From Euglena gracilis (Eukaryota > Euglenozoa > Euglenophyceae > Euglenales > Euglenaceae), in assembly GCA_900893395.1 (NCBI GenBank), contig CAAHFI011655823.1, positions 1 to 24,359 of the forward strand: a stretch of 24,359 nucleotides of DNA, read 5' to 3'. Below the pieces are notes generated by a model. The model ran no database searches, had not been told where the DNA came from, and saw only the letters and a list, made by a program, of their open reading frames with translations. The position numbers and the translations under genes are program-made. The stretch's first letter is position 1. Each line of letters begins with the position of its first letter. Below are positions 10,522-20,065 of this stretch, piece after piece.

Positions 10522-13194
10522 GCAAACAAGTCATGGGATTTGCCCTACCAGAAAAATGAATTAGGAACTTCTCTGCTGGAAATCCTTAATTCACCAATCT
10601 GTAATGCCAAATGTTGTAATGCCACAGGCTGGCATGCCAAAAGTTGCTGTGCAGCAAGGCCATCACACTCCCCTCTCCGGGCGAGCTTTGCTGGGTCAAC
10701 TCCCAACAAAGCGAGTCAAAAAATTAAAAAGTGGCCTTGTTGCAGTCACACCCGTAAAATAAAAAAAAGGAATTTTAAATACGGTTCGAAGTGTTGCACC
10801 TGTCTTGGGGCAAAGCTCCCTCAGGTGGACACTCCTACAGCAACACACAGGCAGGCTGCAGAGGAAGGGCACCCACACCCCCTTGGAACCTCCTCCCCTG
10901 ATGACCTCTTCTTTTCAGGGGAAGACATCCCAAGATGCCCCTTGGACATCATGGGTGGAAACCTACCCTTCCACCCAAAATGGCCCAGAGGTGGGTGGGG
11001 TCCCAAGCAGGGGGTGAAATGGGCAAACTGGGGCATTTAAATTCTAGTTAATTTGGTCAACGCGGGCTCACCACAACCCACTGTCGAGCCATTTAATGAG
11101 ATTTCCACCCAGCAAACACCCACCGCGGCATGGCCACATGCCTCAGCGGCCATCTCCCACAGACATGGTAATTTATTGGGTTTACTGCCCCAGAATTGGC
11201 CACAGACACAGCACGCGGCATGCCACAAACATCAGCCAAATACTCGAATCTGACCTGTCCAGCTTGCCATTACTTCCCCTTCACTTTCTTCCTCCTCTCT
11301 CTTCTTCCCCTTGTTTTGGCTTTCCTTCTGTCTGCACCCCTTGTCGCACATCTCGATTGCATGTGAATTTGGAACTCCATGTCCAAATTGTCTTCAACAC
11401 TTCTGTCCGAAACCTTCCCATGACCAAATCTGGCATTGCAATCTTCAGCATGACTGCCCAGATCATGCACTTTCTGAGCATCTTGGCAGAGAACTTGTTT
11501 GTACAGGCTGGACTGACTTGTTTGTGAAAGATCCGGGCAGCATGCCCACAATGGCAATTGCTGGCATGGCAGATGGCAGCTTCCGCAACATGGCATTCTT
11601 CAACCTTCAGAACACAGAACTTGCACACCCAGCAGACTTTGCATAATCTCCCCTTTGAATTTGCCAGCACTTGGGACACCCAATCCCAGGGGACTTTCCC
11701 AATTCTTCTTCCCTTGGCGCGCAGCATAAGCCAAAGCAAAATACAGCAGAACACTCCTTCAAGTCCAGTCCACAGCGCCACGCAAACGAAGTCATGGATT
11801 TGCCCTACCAGAAAAATGAATTAGGAACTTCTCTGCTGGAAATCCTTAATTCACCAATCTGTAATGCCAAATGTTGTAATGCCACAGGCTGGCATGCAAA
11901 AGTTGCAAAAGTGTTGTGCAGCAAGGCCACTCACACTCCCCTCTCCGGGCGAGCCTTTGCTGGGTGCAACTCCAACAAAGCGAGTCAAAAAATTAAAAAG
12001 TGCCTTAGTTGCAGTCACACCCGTAAAATTAAAAAAAAGGAATTTTAAATACGGTTCGAAGTGTTGCACCTGTCTTGGGGCAAAGCTCCCTCAGGTGGAC
12101 ACTCCTACAGGCACACAGGCAGGCTGCAGAGGAAGGGCACCCACACCCCCTTGGAACCTCCTCCCTGATGACCTCTTCTTTTTCAGGGGAAGACATCCCA
12201 AAGATGCCCCTTGGATCATCATGGGTGGAAACTACCCTTCCACCCAAAATGGCCCAGAGGTGGGTGGGGTCCAAGCAGGGGGTGAAATGGGCAAACTGGG
12301 GCATTTAAATTCTAGTTAATTTGGTCAACGCGGCTCACCACAACCACTGTCGAGCCATTTTAATGAGATTTCCACCCAGCAAACACCCACCGCGGCATGG
12401 CCACATGCCCTCAGCGGCCATCTCCCAGACATGTGTAATTTATTGGGTTACTGCCCAGAATTGGCCACAGACACAGCACGCGGCATGCCACAAACATCAG
12501 CCAAATACCTCGAATCTGACCTGTCCAGCTTGCCATTACTTCCCTTCACTTTCTTCCTCCTCTCTCTTCTTCCCCTTGTTCTGGCTTTCCTTCTGTCTCA
12601 CCCCCTTGTCGCACATCTCGATTGCATCCCTGAATTGGAATCTCCATGTCCAAATTGTCTTCAACACTTCTGTCCGAAATCTTCCCATGACCAAATCTGG
12701 CATTGCAATCTTCAGCATGACTGCCCAGATCATGCACTTTCTGAGCATCTTGGCAGAGAACTTGTTTGTACAGGCTGGACTGACTTGTTTGTGAAAGATC
12801 CGGGCAGCATGCCACAATGGCAATTGCTGCATGCAGATGGCAGCTTCCGCAACACTGGCATTCTTCAACCTTCAGAACACAGAACTTGCACACCCAGCAG
12901 ACTTTGCATAATCTCCCCTTTGAATTTGCCAGGCACTTGGGACACCCAATCCCAGGGTGACTTTCCCAATTCTTCTTCCCCTTGGCGCGCAGCATAAGCC
13001 AAAATCAGAAATACGCAGAACACTCCTTCAATTCCAGTCCACAGCGCCACGCAAACGAGTCATGGGATTTGCCCTACCAGAAAAATGAATTAGGAACTCT
13101 CTGCTGGAATCCTAATTCACCAATCTGTAATGCCAAATGTTGTAATGCCACAGGCTGGCATGGCAAAAGTTGTTGTGCAGCAAGGCCACTCACA

Positions 13195-13410
13195 AGGTGC
13201 AAGACACCATTGCTTCCATCACTAAGGAATTTTTGGCCAAACATGGGTGCCCTCAGGTGGGGGGCCCACTCCACCAGAGGGCAGGAGTTGGTTTACTCAA
13301 AAAATTGGGCCTTTCTGCCCAGGAAGTTGTGAAATTGGTCAGTGGAGGGGGTGGAAGCTTTTAACAACCATTACCAAAGACTTGGTGCCCAAGGTGCCCT
13401 AGAAAATGCC
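13195..13410 (+). mobile_element. Possible tyrosine-recombinase C-terminal relic (broken)
   Basis: Immediately after the 1.27-kb array ends, the plus strand encodes a helical-looking stretch (TIASITKEFLAKHGC) followed by LHQRAGVGLLKKLGLSAQEV. The His-x-Arg then Gly/Leu-rich helix arrangement resembles box II of tyrosine recombinases such as those in Crypton-, DIRS- or Ngaro-like elements. The piece is short, its left side is cut at the array boundary, and it is broken, so it is treated as a fossil and not reassembled. The family is uncertain because the resemblance rests on one motif and general spacing. Confidence 0.3.
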
Positions 13411-13472
13411 CTGGCCCCCTAATTTCAGTGCACAATCTGGCCTCACAAGGGCAAAGTGCGGAGCCCGAGGTG

Positions 13473-13851
13473 TCTCGTTACTCCGCGAGGAAAACCGACA
13501 AGGGAGGAAGGGAGACCGAGGGCGAAGCACAAAGACCTTGTGAGCCCGACCCCCCCGCCACCGAAAAAGAAAATTTGTGCTCAAAAGCCCTCTGTCAGAG
13601 AGTGGGGGCCGGGGGGGTGGGGGGGGGGGGAGGGGGGGGACACCCCCAGGGACAAGAAGCCACGTCGCCAAGTCGGAGCAGCATCGTCAGCCAACTCCGG
13701 CGAGGCGGCACTAAGCGGGACCTCCTAACCCAACGCACCCAACAATCCAAACAGCGCCGCCAGCGAGCAAGGCATGATGGCCTCACAAGGTCTTTGTGCT
13801 TCGCCCTCGGTGTCCCCTTCCTCCTGTCGGTTTTCTCGAGGGAGTACGAGA
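13473..13851. repeat. Inverted-repeat (foldback/MITE-like) element
   Basis: The left arm (13473-13544) and right arm (13782-13851) are inverted copies of about 70 bp with few mismatches. The best-conserved block is CGAAGCACAAAGACCTTGTG on the left and its complement on the right. The ~237-bp interior holds a long G-run (about 13603-13639) and no recognisable gene. Arm length and overall size fit a foldback or MITE-like element. No clear target-site duplication was found outside the arms. Confidence 0.7.
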
Positions 13852-13926
13852 CCCACCCGCCCACCCCCTCCCCCCCAGGCAGAAGGGGGGGGTCCGGGAC
13901 CCCCCCAGTGAACTTTTTGGTACAAA

Positions 13927-13993
13927 AACTGTGTCCAGGACACCGGTTCGGGCTGCCGGTTTCACGCTCCGAACCGGCGTTCTGGACACAGTT
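13927..13993. repeat. Long imperfect hairpin
   Basis: Arms 13927-13951 and 13969-13993 are 25 bp each and pair at all but about two positions, around a 17-base loop. They begin AACTGTGTCCAG and end CTGGACACAGTT. The core is GC-rich (CCGGTTCGG / CCGAACCGG). It is not tRNA-like, and it is followed by mixed sequence without a T-run, so a terminator role is not supported. Confidence 0.7.
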
Positions 13994-15091
13994 GTTTGAA
14001 ACCGTGGATTAGGGGCTCTATCTGCTGAAAGCCCTTGAGAAGGGCTATCGATCAAGGGGGCAACATGGCAAGTGGACAGTGGATTTTGGAATTTGCGAAA
14101 AGGGTCGGAACATGCGATCGGCGATTTTCAAGGTGCTGTGCAGTGTGGATGAGTTCTGAGGGTCCCAAGTGAAAGGTCTTGGGGAGAGCTTTTGATTGAT
14201 ATGCTGCATTGGGGGCCTTAGATTTCAGCTGTGCTACATGGTACTTTATTTCAGAAATCCCCCATCCCAATTGAACTTGAGGCATGTGTTCGGTCGACCT
14301 TTTATCCTGGCTGGCAATGCACAGAGCAGGTTATGCAGAGCAAGAGAAATCAGCATGGCCAATCCGAATCAAACATCACAAACAGAATACAACGAATAGC
14401 TGAGGAACGTTGCCAGCAGCCAGTCACAATCAGGCCTTTGCTGAAGGAGGGGGTCCATTGCCCTATTGGCCCGCCCGGTGTGAACCGGGGGACCCATACG
14501 AGTTGGTCAGCCCAATTCTCCATTCAACAATTGCTTCATTCAATCACGCAAAGTGAACCCAAAAAAAATGAAATAAAACAAAACCTTGAGGAATTGCATG
14601 TCCTCAATACCCCCTCGATTTTGAACTTCAATTGGATGTGGATCGCAACAAAGCTCTGCTGAAAGATTTGCAGCATTACCCCCCCCCCCCGGCCGGAGTT
14701 ATCCGAGAAAAAAAGCTGATTTGCAGCACCGGGGGGGAGGGATGCAGTTGGTCCACAAGTTGGGCTGGGGGGGGTCTGCTGCCAAACGGCGAAACAGGTT
14801 TTTCCAGAGAATGGAAGTGCTGGAAAAAAATTTGACCTGCCCAAACTCTCCCAAAAAAATGGCCACTTTGGCGTGAGAACAATGCCAGCAGACAGCCGTT
14901 GAAACCCCATTTCAACATCAGGGCGAAGAGCCGGAGGAAGTATTTATCCTCGAGTTGGGGGCCCCAACAGGAAACAAAAATCAAAACTACGAGAATAACC
15001 AAACACTGCCAATCGCGCAAAAAATCTCAAATTTGACCCCCAAATTTGCCCTGGTCAGCGTGTTCGAGACCCGTCTTCGACCCATTTTGGC
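13994..15091. other. No recognisable gene; unassigned mixed sequence
   Basis: This 1.1-kb stretch has less simple sequence than its surroundings. A plus-strand open stretch at about 14231-14662 (roughly 143 codons, no ATG at its start) encodes a peptide containing RIAEERCQQPVTIRPLLKEG. I recognise no family, and it could be an exon or chance. A (C)10 run near 14680 and G-runs near 14731 and 14766 begin the G/C-run pattern seen to the right. A small stem, CCCGCCCGGTGTGAACCGGGG, lies near 14470. Confidence 0.4.
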
Positions 15092-15924
15092 GGCCCGAGC
15101 GAGAAATTGGTGATGGACTTTTTGGTGTCGCCAGCGACTAGTCACTAGCGACCATTGGTGATAAGGACAGTCGCTAGCGACTAGGTCACTAGCGACCATT
15201 GGTGATCTGGCGACTAATCGCTGGCGACCACCAAATTTTAAGTCCACCCCCCTCCAAAAAATTTTTAAGCCCCGCTCCAAAAAAAAATTCAAACATGAAA
15301 AAAAAATGACTTGAAACCCACCCAAATGCCTTCCAAAACCCCCATTCGGGGGTCAATTTGCAAAAGATTTTGGGTATAATCTTCTCTTTGCACCTGTTCT
15401 GTGAAACCATCAATAAATAGCCTGGGAGGAGGCGAAGGCCGACTAAGTTCATTAGGGGCGCAACTGGGCCATCCTTGCCTTGCGCACAGTTCATTACGGA
15501 GCGCGACTGGCCATCCTTGCCTCGCACAGTTCATTACGGAGCGCGACTTGGCCATCCTTGCCTTGCACACACAAGGGGATTTTGTTATTTTGGGTGGGGG
15601 TCCGGGGGGGGGGCGGCCGCCCCCCCCCAGGAGGCCGTAGGCCGACTAAGTTCGCGTATCGGGGTTCATTAGGGAGCGCGACTTGGCCATCCTTGCCTTG
15701 CACACACTGCAAATTAATCCCCGAATGGGGGTTTTGGAAAGCATTTGGTGGGTTTTGAGTAATTTTCTTTCACATTTGAATGAATTTTGGGGGGGGGGGG
15801 GGGCTTAAAAAATTTAGAGGGGGGGGTGGACTTAAAATTGGTGGTCGGCCCGACCACCAATGGTCAGTAGCCATGGTCGCTAGCGACCACCAAAAAATAC
15901 ATCACCAATTTCCCGCAATGAGCC
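15092..15924. mobile_element. Foldback element with long inverted arms and internal tandem repeats
   Basis: The left arm (about 15092-15362) and right arm (about 15708-15924) are imperfect inverted copies. The shared order from the outside in is GAAATTGGTGAT, a block of nested CTAG/TCGCTAGCGA palindromes, TTTTAAGTCCACCCCCC, a poly-C/A stretch, AAACCCACC(C)AAATGC and CCAAAACCCCCATTCGGGG. The left arm has two copies of GTCACTAGCGACCATTGGTG (15141 and 15185) where the right has one, which accounts for much of the length difference. The interior holds the 42-bp repeats listed separately and a G-run/C-run palindrome (about 15603-15629). No transposase is encoded, so it would be non-autonomous. Confidence 0.75.
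15447..15707 (+). repeat. Short tandem repeat (~41 bp) inside the foldback element
   Basis: Copies of a ~41-bp unit beginning GTTCATTA(C/G)GGAGCGCGAC and containing GGCCATCCTTGCCTTGC start at 15447, 15489, 15529 and, after a ~92-bp interruption, 15664. The phrase GGCCGACTAAGTTC precedes both the first and last copies, so a larger duplication is also involved. No coding potential was recognised. Confidence 0.8.
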
Positions 15925-17833
15925 ATTTCGCAATGGACTTCCGAAAGCAAATGGTTTTCCACTGGTCCTTCGCGGTTGGAAAACACTTGAGACTCATTGA
16001 TGGGAGGAACGAAGCTGGAGAAAAAGGTGTGGGCTGGTTGGACCCCGGCCCTGGAGAAATCGATGCACGGGCTTTTTTCAAGACCGGGGGGAGGGGGGGG
16101 AGGGGTCGGCACCCACCCCTGGGGTAGAGCTGGAGGGGGGGGGCCTGGGGGACCCACCCACTTTTGCCCGAAAATGGCCAAAAGTGCTAAAAATAGCATC
16201 TTTTCAAAATTTTCGGCGCCTTCGGCACCAAAAAGGATATGCCCCCCCCCTGGGGGGAGGGGTCCAAGGGATCCACCCACCTACCCCGTCCCGGGGGGTC
16301 CAAGACTGAAAAAAAAGCCCCTGAATCGATGACGATAAGGCTGAAACTGGCTGGCCCATGGGCATCTGGCCAAACACACAAACTGTGTCTGTGAAAACAA
16401 GAGGTGGCATCACGGCATGGCACAAGATGCGTCTCCTGGGTGGGCAGCCAGAAACATGAAACACCCCAAAGCACCTGGGACCAGGCTTCTTTTACCCCCA
16501 GGCAATTTCAAAAATTTTCGGCGCTTCGCGCCGAAAAGGTATACCCAGCGCCTCTGGCGTGGGAGCCCCCCCCCGGGGGGGGGGGGGGTCCGGCCCGGAC
16601 CCACCCACCCCCCAGGGGGGGGTCAGGTGACTTAAAAAGAAGCCTGCCTGGGACTGCGGTTTTGTAAACCCCAAAATGGAAAGAAAATGCATGGACTACA
16701 CGCAGTTGAATGTGGGAAGGCGGGGGGGGGGGGCAACATGTTTCCCTCGGAAAACGTAACACAAAAAACCGCAAAAAACGCAAGTTGCATGTAGAATCGC
16801 AAAATTTCCAGCTCCACCAACGCAAATTTTCACTTTACATAAATATGCAATTTCCTGACCAAAACAAGCAAAAAAATGCCAAAAATAGACAGAAATTTTG
16901 GTCTCAAGGGAAAATGGGAGCCAAAACGAGGAATTTTTCATTGTCGGAAAATCTTTCCTGCAAAAAAAAAACAAAAAAAATCGCCGGGAAAAAAACCCAA
17001 GAAGAACACAAAAAATGCAAAAAAACACACAAATTTTGTCAAATTGAAAAGCACAAAAAAACTGCAAAAAAATGTGTCTGCATTTCTCCCACCCTAGGGA
17101 AGGAGTGTCAATCCTCCCTGCCCTCCCCCCTGGGTGCTTGGCTCCAGTCACGCCAGGGGGCTGGTTTTTGAGTTAGAGGCAAATGGCGCATTTATGCAGA
17201 CCGAAAACGGGGATTTGAGGATGAAAATTAACACACAGGAGGCCAAAATGAACGAAAGAGGACTTCAGGGTGGCCTGTGGGAAGGATAGAAACGAAGGCA
17301 GCAGAGACAGGAACGGGGAGAGAAAAGAGGAAATAACGTGTTTATTTCCAAGGGAGAGGGGAAAGATGTCTGGTCCTGAGCAGGCTGTTTTTTACCAACC
17401 CCGGGGGGGAGGGGGGGTCCGTAGTGCCTGTGAGTGCACTACCCCCCCGGGGGGGGGGGGCGGATTTTCGGCCTGTGCCCGGGCACATTCCTTTGAAAAT
17501 AGGCCATTTTTGGCTCCCCGGCGCCAGGGTTGTGCAAAAGTGCAGGGTAGGGCACTTTTGGTCGTGTGCCCTACCCCCCCCCGGGGGGCGGATTTGGAGT
17601 GCCTTGGAGTGCCTGCCCAGGCACCCCCCCCGGGTGGGGTCGGCACCCGACTAAAATACGGCCTGGTCCTAAGCCCGGATGGATCTGGTGATGAAAGCCG
17701 TCATACGTCATCAAGCCGGCACGCCGGCATTGATCACAAGGTCGCCCACCCAGGGCAAGAAAGCTCCGGGACTCCGTTGGCGGAGGTCCTTATCCCTCAT
17801 CCCTGTGGCTCGACTGTCAGTCCACCAGGCGAC
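15925..17833. other. Gene-poor stretch: G/C-run palindromes, hairpins and A-rich tracts
   Basis: No gene is recognised. The stretch contains C-run/G-run palindromes (for example 16566-16587 and 17442-17460), a 10-bp-stem hairpin (16515-16537) with a degenerate relative near 16211-16230, and a strongly A-rich tract (about 16740-17080) in which long frames are low-complexity Lys/Asn or Phe/Cys only. A purine-rich tract lies at about 17255-17350. Two small inverted repeats, GTAGTGC/GCACTAC (17421-17442) and GGTAGGGCAC/GTGCCCTACC (about 17546-17575), each abut a C/G-run palindrome. The last exon and 3' end of the aldolase gene may lie in the right part of this stretch but could not be located. 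Confidence 0.6.
16515..16537. repeat. GGCGC-TTC-GCGCC hairpin, best example
   Basis: TTTTCGGCGC and GCGCCGAAAA form a perfect 10-bp stem around a TTC loop. The upstream flank is CAAAAA. Related copies are at 18911-18923, 19056-19068, 20674-20688 and 24226-24244, with degenerate ones near 16211 and 21315. Several share the upstream phrase CAAAATTTT, so this is a dispersed repeat rather than chance palindromes. Confidence 0.8.
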
Positions 17834-17956
17834 CCTGCAGTTCAGGTCCTCGAACGTCTCGATGATGCGCTTGATCATCGCCTCCTCGCACTTCCGCACC
17901 CACACGCGGGGGTCATAGTACTTCTTGTTGGGCTTGTCGGGGCAAGGCCCGCTTGG
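17834..17956 (-). CDS. Class II fructose-bisphosphate aldolase, C-terminal exon segment (fourth recognised)
   Basis: The minus strand encodes PDKPNKKYYDPRVWVRKCEE followed by AMIKRIIETFEDLNC. This matches the C-terminal end of type A class II aldolases (E. coli FbaA, yeast Fba1), where the motif NKK(Y/F)(Y/F)DPRVW supplies basic residues for substrate phosphate binding. The enzyme cleaves fructose 1,6-bisphosphate into dihydroxyacetone phosphate and glyceraldehyde 3-phosphate in glycolysis, gluconeogenesis and, in algae, the Calvin cycle. The 5' boundary is uncertain: AG acceptors end at 17957 and 17952. The family normally stops about six residues after this point. Here the frame stays open ~40 codons with unrelated residues, so I place the exon end near a GT at 17833 and infer a small last exon that I could not locate. 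A Cys stands where Gly or Ala would be expected in WVRKCEE. Confidence 0.85.
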
Positions 17957-18602
17957 CTGGGAAGGGGTGGCCATTCACAGGAGGTAGGGCGGCCGTTGGC
18001 AGGGTCGCGGCCGGCCGCGGCCCGACAAAACGGTGATTTGGGAGGGCCCCGGCCGGCCGCGGCCACCCAACCACAACAGATCCAGCGACCGAAGCAGAAC
18101 TGCATCGCACAATACCTACCCCCCCCCCGGGAAACTGTCACCTGACAGGTTGCCGGTACCGGGAACCTGACAGTTTCCCGGGGGGGGGGGGAGGGGGTCC
18201 GGGCCAAAAAAAAAAACAGTCAGTCACTCTGAAAAAACCAGTCACCCACCCCGGGGGGGGGGGGGTCGGCCAATGCTTAAAAAAATTGACTGACCCTAAC
18301 CCTACTCCTTCAAATAATGCCATAAAATCTTTTGCGGTCCCTACCAAAATCCTATTTTGGTAGGTTGAAGGCCGGCCGCAGCACCCACCTCCCGAACCTA
18401 CCTCCCGTGACATCCCGCTTGAAAGCCCTGATCTGAGTGAAGCCAACCCAGCAGGCTATCAATGTGTACGGCGATACAAACTCCAGGGATGGGACCCCTC
18501 AGTTGTTTTAACCTGGAAATCAAAAAGGGGATCTGAAATATTTGAAAATTGGCATTTTTGTGGCCTGTCCTTCCCAAATCCCAAACAGGGCATGGGCAGC
18601 AC
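17957..18602 (-). other. Aldolase intron (third to fourth recognised exon), with nested palindrome
   Basis: About 646 bp between exon segments. It contains an inverted repeat with arms 18119-18140 and 18168-18191 (C-run + GGGAAACTGTCA against TGACAGTTTCCC + G-run), enclosing a second palindrome centred on CCGGTACCGG. A further C/G-run lies near 18250-18265. A GGCCGGCCGCGGCC-type palindrome occurs twice (about 18011-18022 and 18051-18062) and a shorter GGCCGGCCGC at 18370. The exact splice sites at the left end are unresolved. Confidence 0.6.
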
Positions 18603-18743
18603 CCTCGGGGTTGCCGATCTGGCCCTGCAGGTAGCCCTCTTGGACTTGTAGAACTCCAGCAGCCCCTCCCAGTACGCCCACTGCGTGTCGGTGTCCACGT
18701 TCATCTTGACAACGCCGTACTGCAGCGCCTCCGCGATCTTGTC
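18603..18743 (-). CDS. Class II fructose-bisphosphate aldolase, third recognised exon
   Basis: The exon begins after a C-run ending CTCAG (acceptor at 18744-18746) with DKIAEALQ, then YGVVKMNVDTDTQWAYWEG and LLEFYKSK. The KMN(V/I)DTDTQWA motif holds the Asn and Asp that bind dihydroxyacetone phosphate in class II aldolases. Joined in phase 0 to the preceding exon, it gives exactly the ten residues between GGSGS and YGVV seen in E. coli FbaA. After KSK the homologous residues GYLQGQIGNPEG continue in the next frame, so one base is missing relative to the family near 18639-18642. This is either a sequencing indel or a real lesion in this copy. The likely donor is GT at 18601-18602, directly after NPE plus the first base of a Gly codon. 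Confidence 0.9.
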
Positions 18744-20065
18744 CTGAGGGGGGGGGGGCGAGTCGGAAAAAAATGGAACCACGGCAGGGCTGTAAACCCC
18801 CCCAGGGGGGTCTTATTTTTGGGGGGTCTTATTTTGGATTTTTCTTGACCGACCCAGGCCCAAAAAAACCACCATTTTTCGGGTCTCCAGAGCACTAAAT
18901 TTTTTCCTTCGGCGCTTCGCGCCATGTGTAAATTGGTGTAATTTGACATTTAACATGTTTTTTGCACTTCAAAAATCTGAAAATTGTGAAATTTCATCAT
19001 TTTTGTGCATGAAATTGGTTTTTTGGTAAATTTTCAGGGAAATTTCATCGTCCCTGGCGCTTCGCGCCGTCAAGGGGGGTCTTATTTATGGGGGGTCTTA
19101 TTTTTGGATTTTTGCTCGATCGGCCCAGGGGGGGTTCTTATTTTTGGGGGGGTCTTATTTTGGGGGGGGGGTTACGGGAAGGCCTGGTGGTGGGGTGGGG
19201 GGGTCGCCCCAAACTGAGAGGTGAGGGGGGAGGTCGACCCCTATCCCAACCACGCACCGCGCGAGGAAAGTTTCTGCAGCGCCGAAGAACCTTGACATAA
19301 AAATTGGTGCCCCTGGAAATACAGGAATGCCCAGAGGGGGAGTCATTAGGGTTTCAGGGATTCCTGCACATGGAAATTGCGGGAAAACTGCGGGAAAATT
19401 GCAAAAAAACCGCGGTTTTTAGAATGTGTACACTTTTGCTGGAGGGACAAAATAGTCCAAAAAACATCATCATTGTAAGTTTGGGAACACGATGATTTCA
19501 GAAATGTGGATTATTGGCTGAAAACCCGGGAAATGGCAAAAAAAAAACGACGAAACGTTTGGTCTCAGGTAAAAATCTGGTCCAGGCTGCAGATTTTTCA
19601 GTCAAAATTATTTCCCAGCACCCAAAACCCTGACGAAAAGCCCAAGATTTGCAAATTTTGGCAAAATTTGCAAAAATTGGCAAACTTTGGCAAAATTACA
19701 ACAAAATAGCAAAAAAAAACACCGGGTGTTTCCTTGTGCAACATTTGAAAAATGGCCAAAACTCATTTCCCTCTCCATTTCAGGTTCATGCGGAAAAACT
19801 GCTGAAAAACTGCACAATAATTGCAGACATCAATTCCCTCCCCGGTGTTTGTTGATGTTTGTTGTTCATTGAGAGAACCACACCAAAATGCGGGACAGGG
19901 CCAAAATGCAAAATTGGACACCCCTGAGGTGCCTCCACGGAGGCTCGGGGAGGCTCCTCAGGGAAGCGTCCGTGAAGCCTGCGCAGAGGCTGGGTATCCA
20001 AAAGTGGGGTGTCCAAAGTTTCCCCTCTTCCTGCACCTCGTTGACGGGTGGGCATGGGAGGCAAC
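18744..20065 (-). other. Aldolase intron (second to third recognised exon), repeat-rich
   Basis: A 1.32-kb intron with donor GTTGCC and acceptor CTCAG. It carries two copies of a pair of GGGGGGTCTTATTTTTG repeats (about 18806-18836 and 19074-19165), each followed by GGATTTTT(C/G)(T/C)... and a GACC(G/C)/GATCGGCCCAGG-type phrase. Two GGCGCTTCGCGCC hairpins lie between them (18911-18923 and 19056-19068). A region of short TTGGCAAAATTTGC-like repeats follows (about 19650-19710). No other gene is recognised. Confidence 0.75.

Larger units (their letters stand above)
5152..13194. repeat. Tandem macrosatellite, ~1.27-kb unit, ~6.3 copies
   Basis: The motif TGAAAGATCCGGGCA recurs at 5152, 6425, 7704, 8980, 10262, 11525 and 12792, giving spacings of 1273, 1279, 1276, 1282, 1263 and 1267 bp. 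The last copy stops after ~403 bp at 13194. Interior copies are nearly identical. The first copy (5152-6424) differs by base substitutions. Copies beyond about 10.7 kb differ mostly by single-base losses. Within a unit, in order on the plus strand, come a CA-rich stretch, a short AT-rich tract (TCAAAAAATTAAAAAG), a C/G-rich stretch with CCTCAGGTGGACACTCC, and a ~70-bp pyrimidine tract (for example 10006-10060). I recognise no rRNA, tRNA, spliced-leader or histone sequence in the unit. It shares no unit sequence with the 214-bp satellite. Confidence 0.95.

Noticed and set aside
5152-13194. CRISPR array or rDNA array
   Set aside because: Units are ~1.27 kb without a repeat/spacer pattern, and contain no rRNA or 5S sequence.
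13603-13640. Gly/Pro-rich peptides over the G-run
   Set aside because: Homopolymer translation only; run length itself may be inaccurate.
15362-15385. TATAAT-like box near 15374 as a promoter
   Set aside because: A single short match inside a repeat element, with no gene downstream.
16740-17151. Long frames in the A-rich tract on both strands
   Set aside because: Translations are Lys/Asn or Phe/Cys low complexity driven by base composition.
17711-17833. Extension of the aldolase reading by ~40 codons past LNC
   Set aside because: The family ends within a few residues here, the extra residues match nothing in it, and a GT lies at the boundary.
18293-18306. CCCTAACCCTA, resembling telomere repeat
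   Set aside because: Only about two units within an intron; no array.
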